DNA of 64,000 nt from Prauserella endophytica (GCF_005146945.1 NZ_SWMS01000002.1:434001-498000); one strand, 5' to 3'. Positions 1 to 8,725 are shown, counted from the stretch's first letter. Made by a program: numbers and translations. The notes: generated from the sequence alone by a model not told the origin.

Positions 1-1
1 G

Positions 2-172
2 GGGGAGAAGCTCGCCGAGCCCGAGCAACGGGCTCTCTCGCTTGGCGCGACGAGGGCCGAACCTCAGCCCGATCCGCGCTGGCGGGTGTTGCTGGATCCG
101 GCCGGGCACCCGTTCTGCATCACCACCCTCGCGCCACCCCCGGAGCTGCTGGAGTCCGCGTACGGACGATGA
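2..172 (+). CDS. VOC (glyoxalase-like) protein, C-terminal fragment
   Basis: The window opens inside this gene; frame 2 is open from the first base and closes with TGA. The 56 visible residues include DPRWRVLLDPAGHPFCITT, the closing strand pattern (DPxGxPFCI) of glyoxalase-like VOC proteins, with an aromatic/Cys segment where a metal-ligand strand would end. The family covers lyases, dioxygenases and drug-binding proteins, so no substrate can be inferred. The start and N-terminal half lie outside the window. Confidence 0.7.
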   Translation, partial: GEKLAEPEQRALSLGATRAEPQPDPRWRVLLDPAGHPFCITTLAPPPELLESAYGR

Positions 173-609
173 CGGCCGGTCAACCGCCGCGGACGTTCAC
201 CGATTGGCACGTGGCGCGTCGCCCGCGGAGGAGCGCGTCGTTCACCCGGCGTCGGGCCCGGATTTCGATCATGACCGTGCCTCCCCGCGAGCACGCGAGT
301 GTCTGCGTGCCGCTGCCGCCTACGGCGTCGGGCCGGCGACGCGCACCGCGCTGGGGCGCCTCGAGCTCCACTGGCAGGACTCGCAGCGTCGTGCAGCCGT
401 GATGGGCCTGCGTGACTTCGACATCCAGGTGCACACCGCCGAGGGCCGGCGCACGGTGAGGGAAGCCGGGGGCAACCAGGCCGGGCCGGATCACCGCCAC
501 GTTCGAACCCGTCCAGGACGGCCGGGTCCCGGTCGTCGCGTGCGACTCCAACGGCCACAGGTACTTCCGGATCGTCGAGCTCGAGGTGTAGGCCTCCTGG
601 CCGCGGACC
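173..609. other. Degraded stretch without an intact gene
   Basis: No reading frame here looks like a complete protein. Frame +1 is open from about 460 to the TAG at 589-591 and encodes a protein-like tail (ITATFEPV, then RVPVVACDSNGHRYF), preceded in frame by a TGA at 457-459 and without a start codon or ribosome site. The frame to its left (ALGRLELHWQDSQ, LRDFDIQVHTAEG) also looks protein-like but is shifted by one. The simplest reading is a frameshifted remnant; the original function is not recognisable. Confidence 0.3.
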
Positions 610-1008
610 TCACGCGCTCGCCACGCTCCGGTTGGCCCGTTCGTCGGCGCTCGCCAGCCAGAAGAACACGAACGGCAGCACGACCTCGATGCCGGTCAGC
701 ACCACCTGGAACCACTGTGGCGGGCCATGGATCGCCAGCGAGAGCAGCCTGCCCGCACCGCCGAGCAGGAAGATCCCGGACAGCCACCGCACCCCGGTCG
801 CGGAGATCGGTGACCGCCGTGCCGCCCACACCCAGAGCAGGCCGTAGCCCAGGAACAGCGCGCCGTAGAACCGTTCGCGGCTGTCGACGGTCGCCCCTGC
901 CGAGCCCTCGCCCGGCACCGAGTCGATGCCCAGCGCGAAGTGGAACACGCCGATGGCCGCGCAGACGATCCCCATGAGCAGCGCGAGCGATCTCAGCAGC
1001 CTCGCCAT
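610..1008 (-). CDS. DUF4345-type four-helix membrane protein
   Basis: 132 residues starting at ATG (MARLLRSLALLMG). Four hydrophobic segments are visible: residues about 4-24, 46-66, 72-95 and 102-122, with the conserved-looking RFYGALFLGYGLLW motif in the second. Length and pattern fit the DUF4345 family of small integral membrane proteins, whose function is not established. A longer frame runs upstream to 1209 but crosses the divergent TetR gene and operator, so the shorter start is preferred. It is divergent from the TetR gene at 1102 and probably controlled by it. Confidence 0.7.
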   Translation of the reverse strand: MARLLRSLALLMGIVCAAIGVFHFALGIDSVPGEGSAGATVDSRERFYGALFLGYGLLWVWAARRSPISATGVRWLSGIFLLGGAGRLLSLAIHGPPQWFQVVLTGIEVVLPFVFFWLASADERANRSVASA

Positions 1009-1026
1009 GTCGAGCACCCCCTTGCG

Positions 1027-1086
1027 CACTAGTAGACACGCGTCTACTAGTGCATTCGAAGCTACTGCCGCTGGTAGACACGTGTC
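1027..1086. promoter_or_regulatory. Two TetR-type operators between divergent genes
   Basis: A perfect 11-bp inverted repeat, CACTAGTAGAC (1027-1037) and its complement (1042-1052), has a 4-bp centre. A related site with palindromic core GACACGTGTC (1077-1086) lies 34 bp downstream, and both share GTAGACAC. They lie between the DUF4345 gene and the TetR gene, the usual place for autoregulating TetR binding sites. Binding by this regulator is inferred. Confidence 0.65.
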
Positions 1087-1101
1087 AAGTAGCGTGGTGA
1101 G

Positions 1102-1704
1102 ATGACCACTCGCAGCAGGCTCCTCCCCGCCGAACGCCGCAGGCGGCTCCTCGACGTGGGCGCCCGGCTGTTCGCGGCCAGGCCGTACGCGGACGTGCTG
1201 ATGGAGCACGTCGCCGAGGAGGCAGGCGTCTCAAGAGCCCTGCTGTACCGGTACTTCCCGAACAAGCGGGACCTGTTCGCCGCCGTGTACCAGCGCGCCG
1301 CGGACCGGCTCCTGGCACAGACGAGGCTCGAGCCAGGGTTGCCGTTGTCGGCGCAGCTGGCGGCCGGCCTCGACGCGCACTTCGACTACTTCGTCGCGAA
1401 CCGCAACACCGTGCTCGCGGCCAACCGCGTGCTCGCGGGGGACCCCGTGATCCAGGCCGTCATCGAGGGCGAGCTCGACGTGCTGCGCGGCAGGCTGCTC
1501 GACGTGACCGCGTTCGAGGACCGGGACCGGGAGCTGGTCTCCTCGGCGCTGATGAGCTGGCTGGTGTTCGTGCGCGCGCTGTGCGTCGAGTGGCTGACCA
1601 CCGAGGCGTTCTCGCGCGCGCAGCTGCGCGACATGTGCGTCGGTGCCTTGCTCGGCGCGCTCGGCGCCGTCGTCGATGTCGACCGGCTCGAGCGCCCTGG
1701 CTAG
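1102..1704 (+). CDS. TetR/AcrR family transcriptional regulator
   Basis: 200 residues. The N-terminal helix-turn-helix is clear at residues about 13-60 (RRRRLLDVGARLFAARPY, then VAEEAGVSRALLYRYFPNK), with the family-typical LYRYFPNKRDLF recognition-helix ending. The rest is a helical ligand and dimerisation domain without a recognisable ligand signature. It is divergent from the DUF4345 gene with two palindromic sites in between, so local repression of both promoters is likely. Its end lies 7 bp from the convergent LacI gene. Confidence 0.88.
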   Translation: MTTRSRLLPAERRRRLLDVGARLFAARPYADVLMEHVAEEAGVSRALLYRYFPNKRDLFAAVYQRAADRLLAQTRLEPGLPLSAQLAAGLDAHFDYFVANRNTVLAANRVLAGDPVIQAVIEGELDVLRGRLLDVTAFEDRDRELVSSALMSWLVFVRALCVEWLTTEAFSRAQLRDMCVGALLGALGAVVDVDRLERPG

Positions 1705-1711
1705 GACGGGC

Positions 1712-2749
1712 TCACGGGGTGGGCGGGCCGGTCGAGGCGCGAACGACCACCTCGACGGGCTCGGCGACGACCTCGGTGATGTCGTCCTGCGGGTGCGTGG
1801 TGGCGAGCAGTTCGAGCGACCGCCTGCCGAGACCCTCCAGTGGCATCCGCACGGTGGTGAGCGCGGGGACGAGGTGGCCGGCGAGCGACATGTCGTGCAT
1901 GGCGATGACGGACATGTCGCCGGGCACCGAGAGTCCCGCTTCGTGCAGGGTGCGGAGCGCGCCGACGGCGGAGGCGACGTTCGCGACGAACACCGCAGTG
2001 GGGCGGGGCCGGACCGCGAGGAGTTCCCGCATCGCCGCCGCCCCGCCCTCCGGGGTGTAGTCGGCGTGCGCCGTGTAGCGGGTGCCGGTGCGCAGCCCGG
2101 CGGCCGCCATCGCCGCGGTGTAACCGGCTCGCCTGCGGCGGGCGGTGTCCGCGGTCTCCGGCCCCGCCAGGTGCGCGATCCGGCGGTGACCGAGCGCCGC
2201 GAGGTGCTCCACGGCCAGTCCGCTGCCGCGCTCGTCGTCCAGCACCACATATCGCCGCGAGCCCTCGATACGGCGGTTGACCAGCAGCCAGGGCACCGAC
2301 GCCGAACGCAGCCGCTCCAGCTCGTGCCCGGATTCCTCGCCCGCGAACAGCAACCCGTCGACGCGGCTCTGGCCGAGCAGGTCGAGATAGTGCTGGAGCC
2401 CCAGCCGGACGCCGCCGGAGCTCGCGGTCATGAGCCCGTAGCCCAGCTGGTTCGCGGCCTGCTCCGCCCCCTTGATGATCTCGGCGTACACCGGGTTGGC
2501 GAAGTCCGGGATGAAGAGCCCGAACATGTAGGCCCGCGCGGTGCGCAGGCTGCGAGCTGCCGCGTTGGGCCGGTAGCCCAGCCGCTCGATGGTGTCCAGC
2601 ACGCGCTGCCGGGTCTCCTGCCGCACACTCAGCCTCGGGTCGTCGTTGATGACCCTGGACACCACCGAGCGGTCGACGCCCGCGACCGTCGCCACGTCCG
2701 CGAGCGTGACCTTGCCGCTGTGTGCCTGCTTGGGCCTGCCCGGCATCAC
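1712..2749 (-). CDS. LacI family transcriptional repressor of the adjacent catabolic cluster
   Basis: 345 residues. Residues about 13-60 form the LacI headpiece (VTLADVATVAGVDRSVVSRV), followed by the hinge-helix region (YRPNAAARSLRT) and a periplasmic-binding-like ligand domain (FGLFIPDFANPVYAEII, then AVEHLAALGHRRIAHLAG). The effector is unknown. The gene lies 47 bp downstream of the VOC gene on the same strand and may be the last gene of the lyase-SDR-VOC operon. Two sites with the CG-centred LacI operator pattern lie at 5430-5499 between the two arms of the cluster and are its probable targets. Confidence 0.88.
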   Translation of the reverse strand: MMPGRPKQAHSGKVTLADVATVAGVDRSVVSRVINDDPRLSVRQETRQRVLDTIERLGYRPNAAARSLRTARAYMFGLFIPDFANPVYAEIIKGAEQAANQLGYGLMTASSGGVRLGLQHYLDLLGQSRVDGLLFAGEESGHELERLRSASVPWLLVNRRIEGSRRYVVLDDERGSGLAVEHLAALGHRRIAHLAGPETADTARRRRAGYTAAMAAAGLRTGTRYTAHADYTPEGGAAAMRELLAVRPRPTAVFVANVASAVGALRTLHEAGLSVPGDMSVIAMHDMSLAGHLVPALTTVRMPLEGLGRRSLELLATTHPQDDITEVVAEPVEVVVRASTGPPTP

Positions 2750-2796
2750 GTCCTCGCCTTCGCGCTGTGACTACGACCTGGCCCGGAGTCTAGCCG

Positions 2797-3282
2797 TCAC
2801 GTCGGGCCCGGCCGGGTCATGCGGTGTGCCGGAGGCTGCACCATTTCCAGCACGGCGCCGTCGGGGTCCTCGAAGTAGCAGGTGAAACCGCCCTCGTTGA
2901 CACCGGCGGTGATCGCGTTGGGCGGTGAGTAGAACTTCACCCCCGCCGCGGAAAGCTCGGCGTACCGTTCGTGGATGTCGTCGACGGTCAGCGCGAGATG
3001 CGCGGCGCCCGGGTCGCGGATTTCGATGCCGAGTCGCCTGCCCACCGGGTTCAGGTACTGGACGAGTTCGAGGTCGTGGCTCGAGAGGTTCCGCGGCTGG
3101 CCCGGCACCGCGAGCTGCGCCACGCGCAGGTGCGCGTCGGGATAGCCGACCAGCGCGCTGGTGTAGGCGTTGCGTTGTTCCTGCGTGTGCACCAGCTCGA
3201 AACCCAGCCGGTCGCGGTAGAACGCCACCGAAACGTCCAGATCGGACACTGTGAAGCTGAAGTGCCAGACACCGTGCAGCAT
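2797..3282 (-). CDS. VOC family (lactoylglutathione lyase-like) enzyme
   Basis: 161 residues from ATG (MLHGVWHFSFTVSDLDVS). Two beta-alpha-beta-beta-beta modules are visible: FSFTVSDLDVSVAFYRDRLG at the N-terminus and HLALTVDDIHERYAEL in the second half, with CYFEDPDGAVLEMVQ near the end. Candidate metal ligands are H7, E51-type residues and the terminal EMVQ glutamate. A longer open frame running upstream to 4104 is a shadow over the SDR gene. It starts 9 bp after the SDR gene stop and is part of the lyase-SDR-VOC transcription unit. Isomerase, epimerase or ring-cleavage activity cannot be separated by sequence alone. Confidence 0.82.
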   Translation of the reverse strand: MLHGVWHFSFTVSDLDVSVAFYRDRLGFELVHTQEQRNAYTSALVGYPDAHLRVAQLAVPGQPRNLSSHDLELVQYLNPVGRRLGIEIRDPGAAHLALTVDDIHERYAELSAAGVKFYSPPNAITAGVNEGGFTCYFEDPDGAVLEMVQPPAHRMTRPGPT

Positions 3283-3290
3283 GTCGCTCC

Positions 3291-4070
3291 TCAATCCATT
3301 TCCAGTCCGCCACAGACGTTGACCGCCTGTGCGGTGATGTACGACGCGGCAGGGGAGAGCAGGAACGCCACCGTCTCGGCGACCTCCACCGCGGAAACGG
3401 TGCGGCCCAGCGGGATCCGGGCCACCATCCGGGCGTAGGACTCCTCGGGGGTGATGCCCTCGAGAACGGCGCGCTCCCGGTGGATCGCCTGCGTCATCTC
3501 GGTGTCGACCACACCCGGGCAGACGGCGTTCACCCTGACCTGGTCGGCGGCCAGTGCTTGCGCCGCCGAGCGCACGAGGCTGATTACTCCCGCCTTGCTG
3601 GCCGCGTAGTCGGCCGAGGTCGGCCGGGCGCCCCGGCCCGCCACGGAGGAGATCGCGGTCAGCGCCCCGCCGCCGTGTGCGCGCGCTCGCCGGGCCGCTT
3701 CCTGGAGGAGAAGGAAGACGCCCTTGAGGTTCACGGCCATCGTGGTGTCCCAGCAGTTCTCGGACAGCTCGAGGAACGGGCCGTTGCGCATGATCCCGGC
3801 CGCCGCGACCGCGAGTGTCACCGGGCCCAGCTCCTGTTCCGCGGCGGCCACGACGTCCCGGACCGCGGTGCCGGACGTGATGTCCGCGGGGAAGGTCGCC
3901 GCGCGGCCGCCGCGCGCGGTGATCAGCTCGGTCGTTTGCCTCGCGCCGTCGGCGGCGATGTCGGTCACCGCCACGTGCGCGCCCTCGTCGGCCAGTAGCA
4001 GCGCGCAGGCTCTGCCGATGCCGCCCGCCGCGCCGCTGACGATGGCGGTCCTGCCTTCGAAACGTCCCAC
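3291..4070 (-). CDS. Short-chain dehydrogenase/reductase (SDR)
   Basis: 259 residues with a GTG start, chosen because a strong AAGGAGG site precedes it by seven bases. The classical SDR pattern is complete: GAAGGIG nucleotide-binding turn at residues 13-19, AAAGI (NAG-like), the catalytic Ser in AISSVAG and YAASKAG (YxxxK). An acidic residue after the second strand (VTDIA) suggests NAD rather than NADP. The protein resembles 3-oxoacyl-ACP reductase-like and polyol dehydrogenases. It lies 12 bp after the lyase gene, so it most likely oxidises a hydroxylated intermediate of the same catabolic route. Confidence 0.88.
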   Translation of the reverse strand: MGRFEGRTAIVSGAAGGIGRACALLLADEGAHVAVTDIAADGARQTTELITARGGRAATFPADITSGTAVRDVVAAAEQELGPVTLAVAAAGIMRNGPFLELSENCWDTTMAVNLKGVFLLLQEAARRARAHGGGALTAISSVAGRGARPTSADYAASKAGVISLVRSAAQALAADQVRVNAVCPGVVDTEMTQAIHRERAVLEGITPEESYARMVARIPLGRTVSAVEVAETVAFLLSPAASYITAQAVNVCGGLEMD

Positions 4071-4082
4071 TTCGTTCCTCCT

Positions 4083-5411
4083 TCAGGGCTTTCCGGCGCG
4101 CCACTGGGCGAGTGCCGCGTCGACGGTCAGCTGCGGGTCCCCGACGTACCGCTCGGGGGACACCGGCTCGAAATCATCCGGCAGCACGTCGCGCAGGGCG
4201 TCGGCCAGGGACTCGCCGCTGGCCCGGCAGCGGCCCACCGCCTCGTAGACGGCGTCGTGCGCGCGCTCGCGGCCGAGCCGCGGCGCCAGCAGCATCATGT
4301 ACGCCTCGGCCAGGACGAGCCCGCCGTCCGCGTCGAGGTTGGCGCGCATGGTTTCGGGAAAGACCTGCAAACCCTCCACAATGGAGGAAGAGGTGCGCAG
4401 CGCGGCGGCGCACAGGCTCACGAGCTGGGGGAGCACCTGCCATTCCGCCTGCCACTCTCCCGCCGCGCGTTCGTGCCCGGCCTCCATGGCACGGAACAGC
4501 GAGGAGGCGAGTGCTCCCGCCGTGGCCGAGAGGCCGATGACCGCCTCGGACTCGATGGGGTTGGCCTTCTGCGGCATCGTCGACGAGGCGCCGCGGTGAT
4601 GCCCGGACGCCTCGCTCAGCTCGGCGATCTCCGTACGGGAGAGGTCGACCACCTCGCGGGCCAGCCGGGCGCAGGTGGCTGTGAACAGCGAGCAGGCCAG
4701 CCCGAACTCGGCGAGCCCGTCCCTGGCGACGTGCCACGGGACGTCGGTGGTGCGCAGGCCGAGCAGCTCGGCCACGCGCGCCCGCAGTGCGGGGGCGGTC
4801 GCGCCGTAGGCGGCGGAGGTGCCGCCCGCACCGAACAGGGAGACGACACCGAGCCGCTCCCGTGCCGTTGCCAGCCGGTCGCGGTGGCGGGCCAGCTCGG
4901 CGAGGTAGGTGGCGAGCTTGGCGCCGAACGTGGTGGGCACGGCCTGCAGCGCGTGAGTGCGGCCGGCGATCACCGTCGACACGTGCTCGCGGGCCAGCTC
5001 GGCCAGTGCGTCGCCGAGCCGGGTGAGCAGCTCGTCCAGCCGGTCCGCGGCGTCCGTCAGCTGCAGGGCAAGGCCGGAGTCCATGATGTCCTGTGTCGTC
5101 GCTCCGTAGTGGACCCGCCCGCGGCGCTCCTCCGGAAGCGCGGCGTCGATCTGCCGGATCAGCGACAGGATCGGGTAACCGACGGTGCGGGTTTCCTTCC
5201 ACAGTCGCGAACGGTCGATGTTCGCCGGCGTCGAGGCGGCAGCGATGGCGTTGGCATCGGCCGGATCGAGCTGGCCGAGCTCGCCTTGCGCGGTGGCCAG
5301 AGCGGCTTCGACCCGCAGCCACGAGCTGATCATGGCGTCCTCCGACAGGATCGCCGCCATTTTCTCGTCGCCGTACAACCCGAGCAGCATCTCGAAGCGG
5401 TGCGGGCCCAT
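4083..5411 (-). CDS. Fumarase/adenylosuccinate-lyase superfamily lyase
   Basis: 442 residues, ATG start preceded by GGGAGG. The superfamily signature GASSTMPQKANPIES lies near residues 275-290, GRTHALQAVPTTFGAKLA gives the second conserved region with its histidine, and HYGATTQDIMDSG is the first. The spacing resembles 3-carboxy-cis,cis-muconate cycloisomerases and adenylosuccinate-lyase-like catabolic enzymes rather than housekeeping PurB, and the context is not purine synthesis. It should catalyse beta-elimination/addition on a carboxylated substrate. It is the first gene of the minus-strand arm, divergent from the E1 alpha gene. Confidence 0.85.
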   Translation of the reverse strand: MGPHRFEMLLGLYGDEKMAAILSEDAMISSWLRVEAALATAQGELGQLDPADANAIAAASTPANIDRSRLWKETRTVGYPILSLIRQIDAALPEERRGRVHYGATTQDIMDSGLALQLTDAADRLDELLTRLGDALAELAREHVSTVIAGRTHALQAVPTTFGAKLATYLAELARHRDRLATARERLGVVSLFGAGGTSAAYGATAPALRARVAELLGLRTTDVPWHVARDGLAEFGLACSLFTATCARLAREVVDLSRTEIAELSEASGHHRGASSTMPQKANPIESEAVIGLSATAGALASSLFRAMEAGHERAAGEWQAEWQVLPQLVSLCAAALRTSSSIVEGLQVFPETMRANLDADGGLVLAEAYMMLLAPRLGRERAHDAVYEAVGRCRASGESLADALRDVLPDDFEPVSPERYVGDPQLTVDAALAQWRAGKP

Positions 5412-5429
5412 CGTCCTCCCTTGTCTTAG

Positions 5430-5499
5430 TCAATCGTTTGTCTTACCGTACTGTCGCAGTCGCACTAAGGCAATGATCGAGAGATCAATCGTTTGACTT
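5430..5499. promoter_or_regulatory. Paired LacI-like operators in the divergent control region
   Basis: TCAATCGTTTG occurs twice, at 5430-5440 and 5485-5495, each followed by CTT one base later. The second, TCAATCGTTTGA, is an almost perfect palindrome around a central CG, the form of LacI-family operators. The copies start 55 bp apart, about five helical turns, which would suit looping or cooperative binding. They sit between the lyase and E1 alpha genes, so one regulator could control both arms. Confidence 0.6.
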
Positions 5500-5518
5500 C
5501 TACAGGACGGAGGTGGCG

Positions 5519-6460
5519 ATGACACGGGAAGGGCCCGAGGCCGATCTGCTCGCGATGTGGCGGATCCGTGCCTTCGAGGAGAAGCTGCGGGAACTGCACA
5601 AAGCCGGTGACCTGCTCGGCTCTGTGCACCTGTGCATCGGGCAGGAGGCCGGGCCCGTCGGCGCGTGCGCCGCGCTGACCGAGCAGGACGCACTGTTCGC
5701 GACCTATCGTGGCCACGGCTGGGCCATCGCGCGGGGGGTCCCGCTGCGGCCGCTGTTCGCCGAGCTGCTCGGCAGGGCGACCGGGGTCAACGGCGGGCGT
5801 GGCGGCTCGGCCTACTTCAGCGCGGCCGACCATGGCTTCCACGGTGAGAACTCCATCGTCGGCGGTGGCGTCTCGCACGCGGTCGGCGCCGCGCTGGCCG
5901 GCAGGCACGACGGCAGCGGCCGGATCGCCATGACGGTGTTCGGTGACGGCGCGATGAACCAGGGCGCGGTGGCGGAGGCGATGAACTTCGCGGCCGCGTT
6001 CGACCTGCCCGTGCTGTTCCTGTGCGAGAACAATCGGTACTCCGAGCTGACGCCCATCCGGGACATGGTGCGCAACGAGGCGCTCACCGACAGGGCGACC
6101 GCGCTGGGCATCGCCGCCACTCGCATCGACGGAAACGACCCGGCCCTCGTGCGCTCCACCGTCGCCCGGTACGCCGACGCGGCGCGGGACGGCCGGGGCC
6201 CCGCGTTCGTCGAGCTGATCACGCAGCGACTTGTCGGCCACTACATCGGCGACGTGCAGCAGTACCGCACCCGCGCTGAGCTGGAGGAGGACGGTCGCGC
6301 CGAGCCCATCGCGCGGGCCACGGCCGCGCTCGCGGAGTCCGGAGTGGACACGGAGGCGATCGAGCGCGCCGCCCGTGACGAGGTCGACGCGGCAGCGGCG
6401 ACCGCGCTGGCCGATCCGCCTGCCGACCCAGCGACCGCCAAGGAGCACCTGTATGCCTGA
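5519..6460 (+). CDS. TPP-dependent dehydrogenase E1 component, alpha subunit
   Basis: 313 residues counted from ATG; a GTG two codons upstream is possible, but the GGAGG site is better spaced for the ATG. The thiamine-diphosphate motif GDG-x26-NN is exact at residues 142-172 (FGDGAMNQG to CENN). GHGWAIARG and the HGENSIVGGG loop match acetoin- and branched-chain-type E1 alpha subunits. It partners with the beta subunit, which starts inside its last codons. It should decarboxylate a 2-oxo acid or cleave an acetoin-like diketone and pass the acyl group to an E2. No E2 or E3 gene is present here. Confidence 0.88.
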   Translation: MTREGPEADLLAMWRIRAFEEKLRELHKAGDLLGSVHLCIGQEAGPVGACAALTEQDALFATYRGHGWAIARGVPLRPLFAELLGRATGVNGGRGGSAYFSAADHGFHGENSIVGGGVSHAVGAALAGRHDGSGRIAMTVFGDGAMNQGAVAEAMNFAAAFDLPVLFLCENNRYSELTPIRDMVRNEALTDRATALGIAATRIDGNDPALVRSTVARYADAARDGRGPAFVELITQRLVGHYIGDVQQYRTRAELEEDGRAEPIARATAALAESGVDTEAIERAARDEVDAAAATALADPPADPATAKEHLYA

Positions 6461-7427
6461 GCTGAACTACGCCGGCGCGGTCAACGCGGCGCTGCGCCGG
6501 TGCCTGGAGGAACTGCCTGAAACGCTGCTCTACGGCGAGGACGTCGCCAAGCCGGGCGGCGTGCACGGGGTGACGCGCAGGCTCTGGAAGGACTTCGGCG
6601 ACCGGGTGTTCGACACGCCGATCAGCGAGTCGGCGATTCTCGGCACCGCCGTTGGAGCCGCGATGATGGGCAGGCGGCCGATCGTCGAGATCATGTGGGC
6701 CGACTTCTTCCTCGTCGCGCTCGATCAGCTGGTCAACCAGGCGGCGAACATCCGTTACGTCTCGCAGGGGCGACTGGCGGCGCCATTGACTGTGCGGACC
6801 CAGCAGGGCAACTCGCCCGCCGCCTGTGCCCAGCACTCGCAGAACCTGGAAGCGCTGTTCACGCACGTGCCCGGCCTGCGCGTGGTCGTGCCGTCCACGC
6901 CGCAGAACGCCTACGACTCCATGGTCTCGGCGGTGTACTGCGACGACCCGGTGGTGGTGTTCGACAACCGCACGCTCTATCTGGGCGAGAAGCAGCAGGT
7001 GGCCACCGGCGGCGCGCCCGCGCCGATCGGCGGCAGCACCATGCGCCGTACCGGCGCGGCGGCCACGGTCGTCACCTGGGGAGCCATGACGCACCGCGTG
7101 CTCGCCGCCGCCGACCGGCTCGCCGAAGAGGGCACCGAGGTCACGGTGCTGGAGACGCCGTGGCTCAACCCGTTCGACCACGAGGCGGTGCACCGGTCCG
7201 TCGCCGCCACCGGCGGGCGCCTCGCAGTGGTACACGAGGCCAACGTCACCGGCGGGTTCGGCGGCGAGGTCGTGGTGCGTGCGCTGGAGGCCGGTGTGCT
7301 GTCCGGCAGGCCGCTGCGCCTCGGCGCGGCGGACACCCGCATTCCGGCGGCGACCGCACTGGCCGGTGCGCTGATCCCGGACACCGAGCAGATCCTGACC
7401 GAGCTGCGGAAGTTCACCCGCGCCTGA
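6453..7427 (+). CDS. TPP-dependent dehydrogenase E1 component, beta subunit
   Basis: 324 residues, starting at an ATG overlapping the alpha stop by 8 bp, with AAGGAG upstream. The transketolase-like pyrimidine domain is at the N-terminus (LLYGEDVAKPGG, DTPISESAILGTAVGAAMMG) with the catalytic-type Glu in the GED and SE segments, and the C-terminal domain follows (VTWGAMTHRVLAAA, ETPWLNPFD). It forms the heterotetramer with the alpha subunit. Translational coupling implies 1:1 production. A longer frame from 6231 is a shadow over the alpha gene. Confidence 0.88.
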   Translation: MPELNYAGAVNAALRRCLEELPETLLYGEDVAKPGGVHGVTRRLWKDFGDRVFDTPISESAILGTAVGAAMMGRRPIVEIMWADFFLVALDQLVNQAANIRYVSQGRLAAPLTVRTQQGNSPAACAQHSQNLEALFTHVPGLRVVVPSTPQNAYDSMVSAVYCDDPVVVFDNRTLYLGEKQQVATGGAPAPIGGSTMRRTGAAATVVTWGAMTHRVLAAADRLAEEGTEVTVLETPWLNPFDHEAVHRSVAATGGRLAVVHEANVTGGFGGEVVVRALEAGVLSGRPLRLGAADTRIPAATALAGALIPDTEQILTELRKFTRA

Positions 7428-7447
7428 GGACCGACGGAGAGTCAACG

Positions 7448-8719
7448 ATGACCAAGATCCGCTACCGGGTGTTCGCGATGAACTTCCTGGCCTGCCTGAT
7501 CAACTATGGGGACCGGGTGGCGCTGTCGGTGGCCGCGCCCTTCATCCTCGCGGAGTTCGACTTCTCGCCCGCTGTCTGGGGCGTGATCCTGAGCGCGTTC
7601 TTCTGGACGTACTCGCCCTTCGCGCTCGTGGGCGGGCTGATGGTGGACCGGATCGGGGTCCGGCGCGCGTACACGGTGTGCATGCTTTTCTGGTCGCTGA
7701 CCATCCCGCTGACGGCGAGCGCCTGGAACGCGGTGTCATTCATCATCGCGAGGCTGTTGTTCGGCGCGGGGGAGGGGCCGCAGGCGCCGATCAGCACCAA
7801 GCTGACGGCCAACTGGTTCCCCCGCAGGCAGACCTCGACGATGCTCAACCTCGCGCAGGCGGGTACGACGATCGGCCCGATCATCGCGACCCCGCTGATC
7901 ATCTGGGCCTGCACGTCGATCGGCTGGCGTCCCACGTTCGTCCTGCTCGCCTCTTTCGGCGTGGTCTGGTGCGCGGTGTGGTGGTTCGTGGCGAGGGACC
8001 GGCCCGCCGACCACCCGAAGGTCGACGACGCGGAGCGCGCGTTCATCACGGCTGACCACGAGTCCGCGGCCGAGCGGTCGGCCGCGCGGCAGACCGCGGG
8101 GTTCTGGGAGCTGCTGCGGGACCGGCGCATCGTCGCGCTCGCGATCGCGTTCTTCGCCTACTCCTGGGTGCTGTTCATGTTCATGACCTGGTACCCCCAG
8201 TACCTGGTCGACGCGCGCGGCGTGGACAAGGGCGATCTCGGTGGTATCGGGACGATCCCGTGGGTCGCGGCGACGGCGGGGCTCGTCGTCGGTGGGCTGG
8301 TGGCCGACCGGCTGATCCGGCGCACCGGCAGCTTCGTCACGCCGCGCAAGTGGATGATCGTGGGCTGTCTGGTGGCGGTAGCGGTCTGCTTCGGTCCCTC
8401 GCCGCTGGTGAGCTCGCCGACGCTGGGCATGGTCCTGGTGTGCGTGGCGACGTTCTTCCTGCTCGCCAGCTACCAGTACCAGGCGCTCGTCGTGGCATTG
8501 GTTCCGTCCCGCTACACCGGGCGGCTCGCCGGTGTGATCCAGATGTGCTCGACGCTGGCCGGGATACTCGCGCCGATCGTGACCGGTGCGGTGGTGCAGG
8601 CCACTGGCAGCTACACGTCGGCGTTCGTCTTCGCCGGCGTGCTGACGCTCGGCGGCGCACTGGCGGTGCTCATCCTGGTGCGGGAGCGTGGGCGGACCCC
8701 GGCCGAGGTGCCGGTGTGA
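7448..8719 (+). CDS. MFS transporter, anion:cation symporter (ACS) type
   Basis: 423 residues starting at ATG (MTKIRYRVFAMNFLACLINY), 20 bp after the E1 beta gene. Twelve hydrophobic segments are apparent; the NYGDRVALSVAAP and GAGEGPQAPISTKLTANWFP motifs are typical of the ACS branch that takes up hexuronates, galactonate, phthalate and other organic anions. It closes the E1 alpha-E1 beta-transporter operon and probably imports the carboxylated substrate of the cluster. An inverted-repeat terminator follows. Confidence 0.87.
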   Translation: MTKIRYRVFAMNFLACLINYGDRVALSVAAPFILAEFDFSPAVWGVILSAFFWTYSPFALVGGLMVDRIGVRRAYTVCMLFWSLTIPLTASAWNAVSFIIARLLFGAGEGPQAPISTKLTANWFPRRQTSTMLNLAQAGTTIGPIIATPLIIWACTSIGWRPTFVLLASFGVVWCAVWWFVARDRPADHPKVDDAERAFITADHESAAERSAARQTAGFWELLRDRRIVALAIAFFAYSWVLFMFMTWYPQYLVDARGVDKGDLGGIGTIPWVAATAGLVVGGLVADRLIRRTGSFVTPRKWMIVGCLVAVAVCFGPSPLVSSPTLGMVLVCVATFFLLASYQYQALVVALVPSRYTGRLAGVIQMCSTLAGILAPIVTGAVVQATGSYTSAFVFAGVLTLGGALAVLILVRERGRTPAEVPV

Positions 8720-8725
8720 GCGGAG

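Noticed and set aside
42-977. 311-codon plus-strand open frame at the left edge
   Set aside because: Runs through the VOC tail in another frame, the degraded stretch and the DUF4345 gene; Arg/Pro-rich and without motif, although part of it may be an old remnant.
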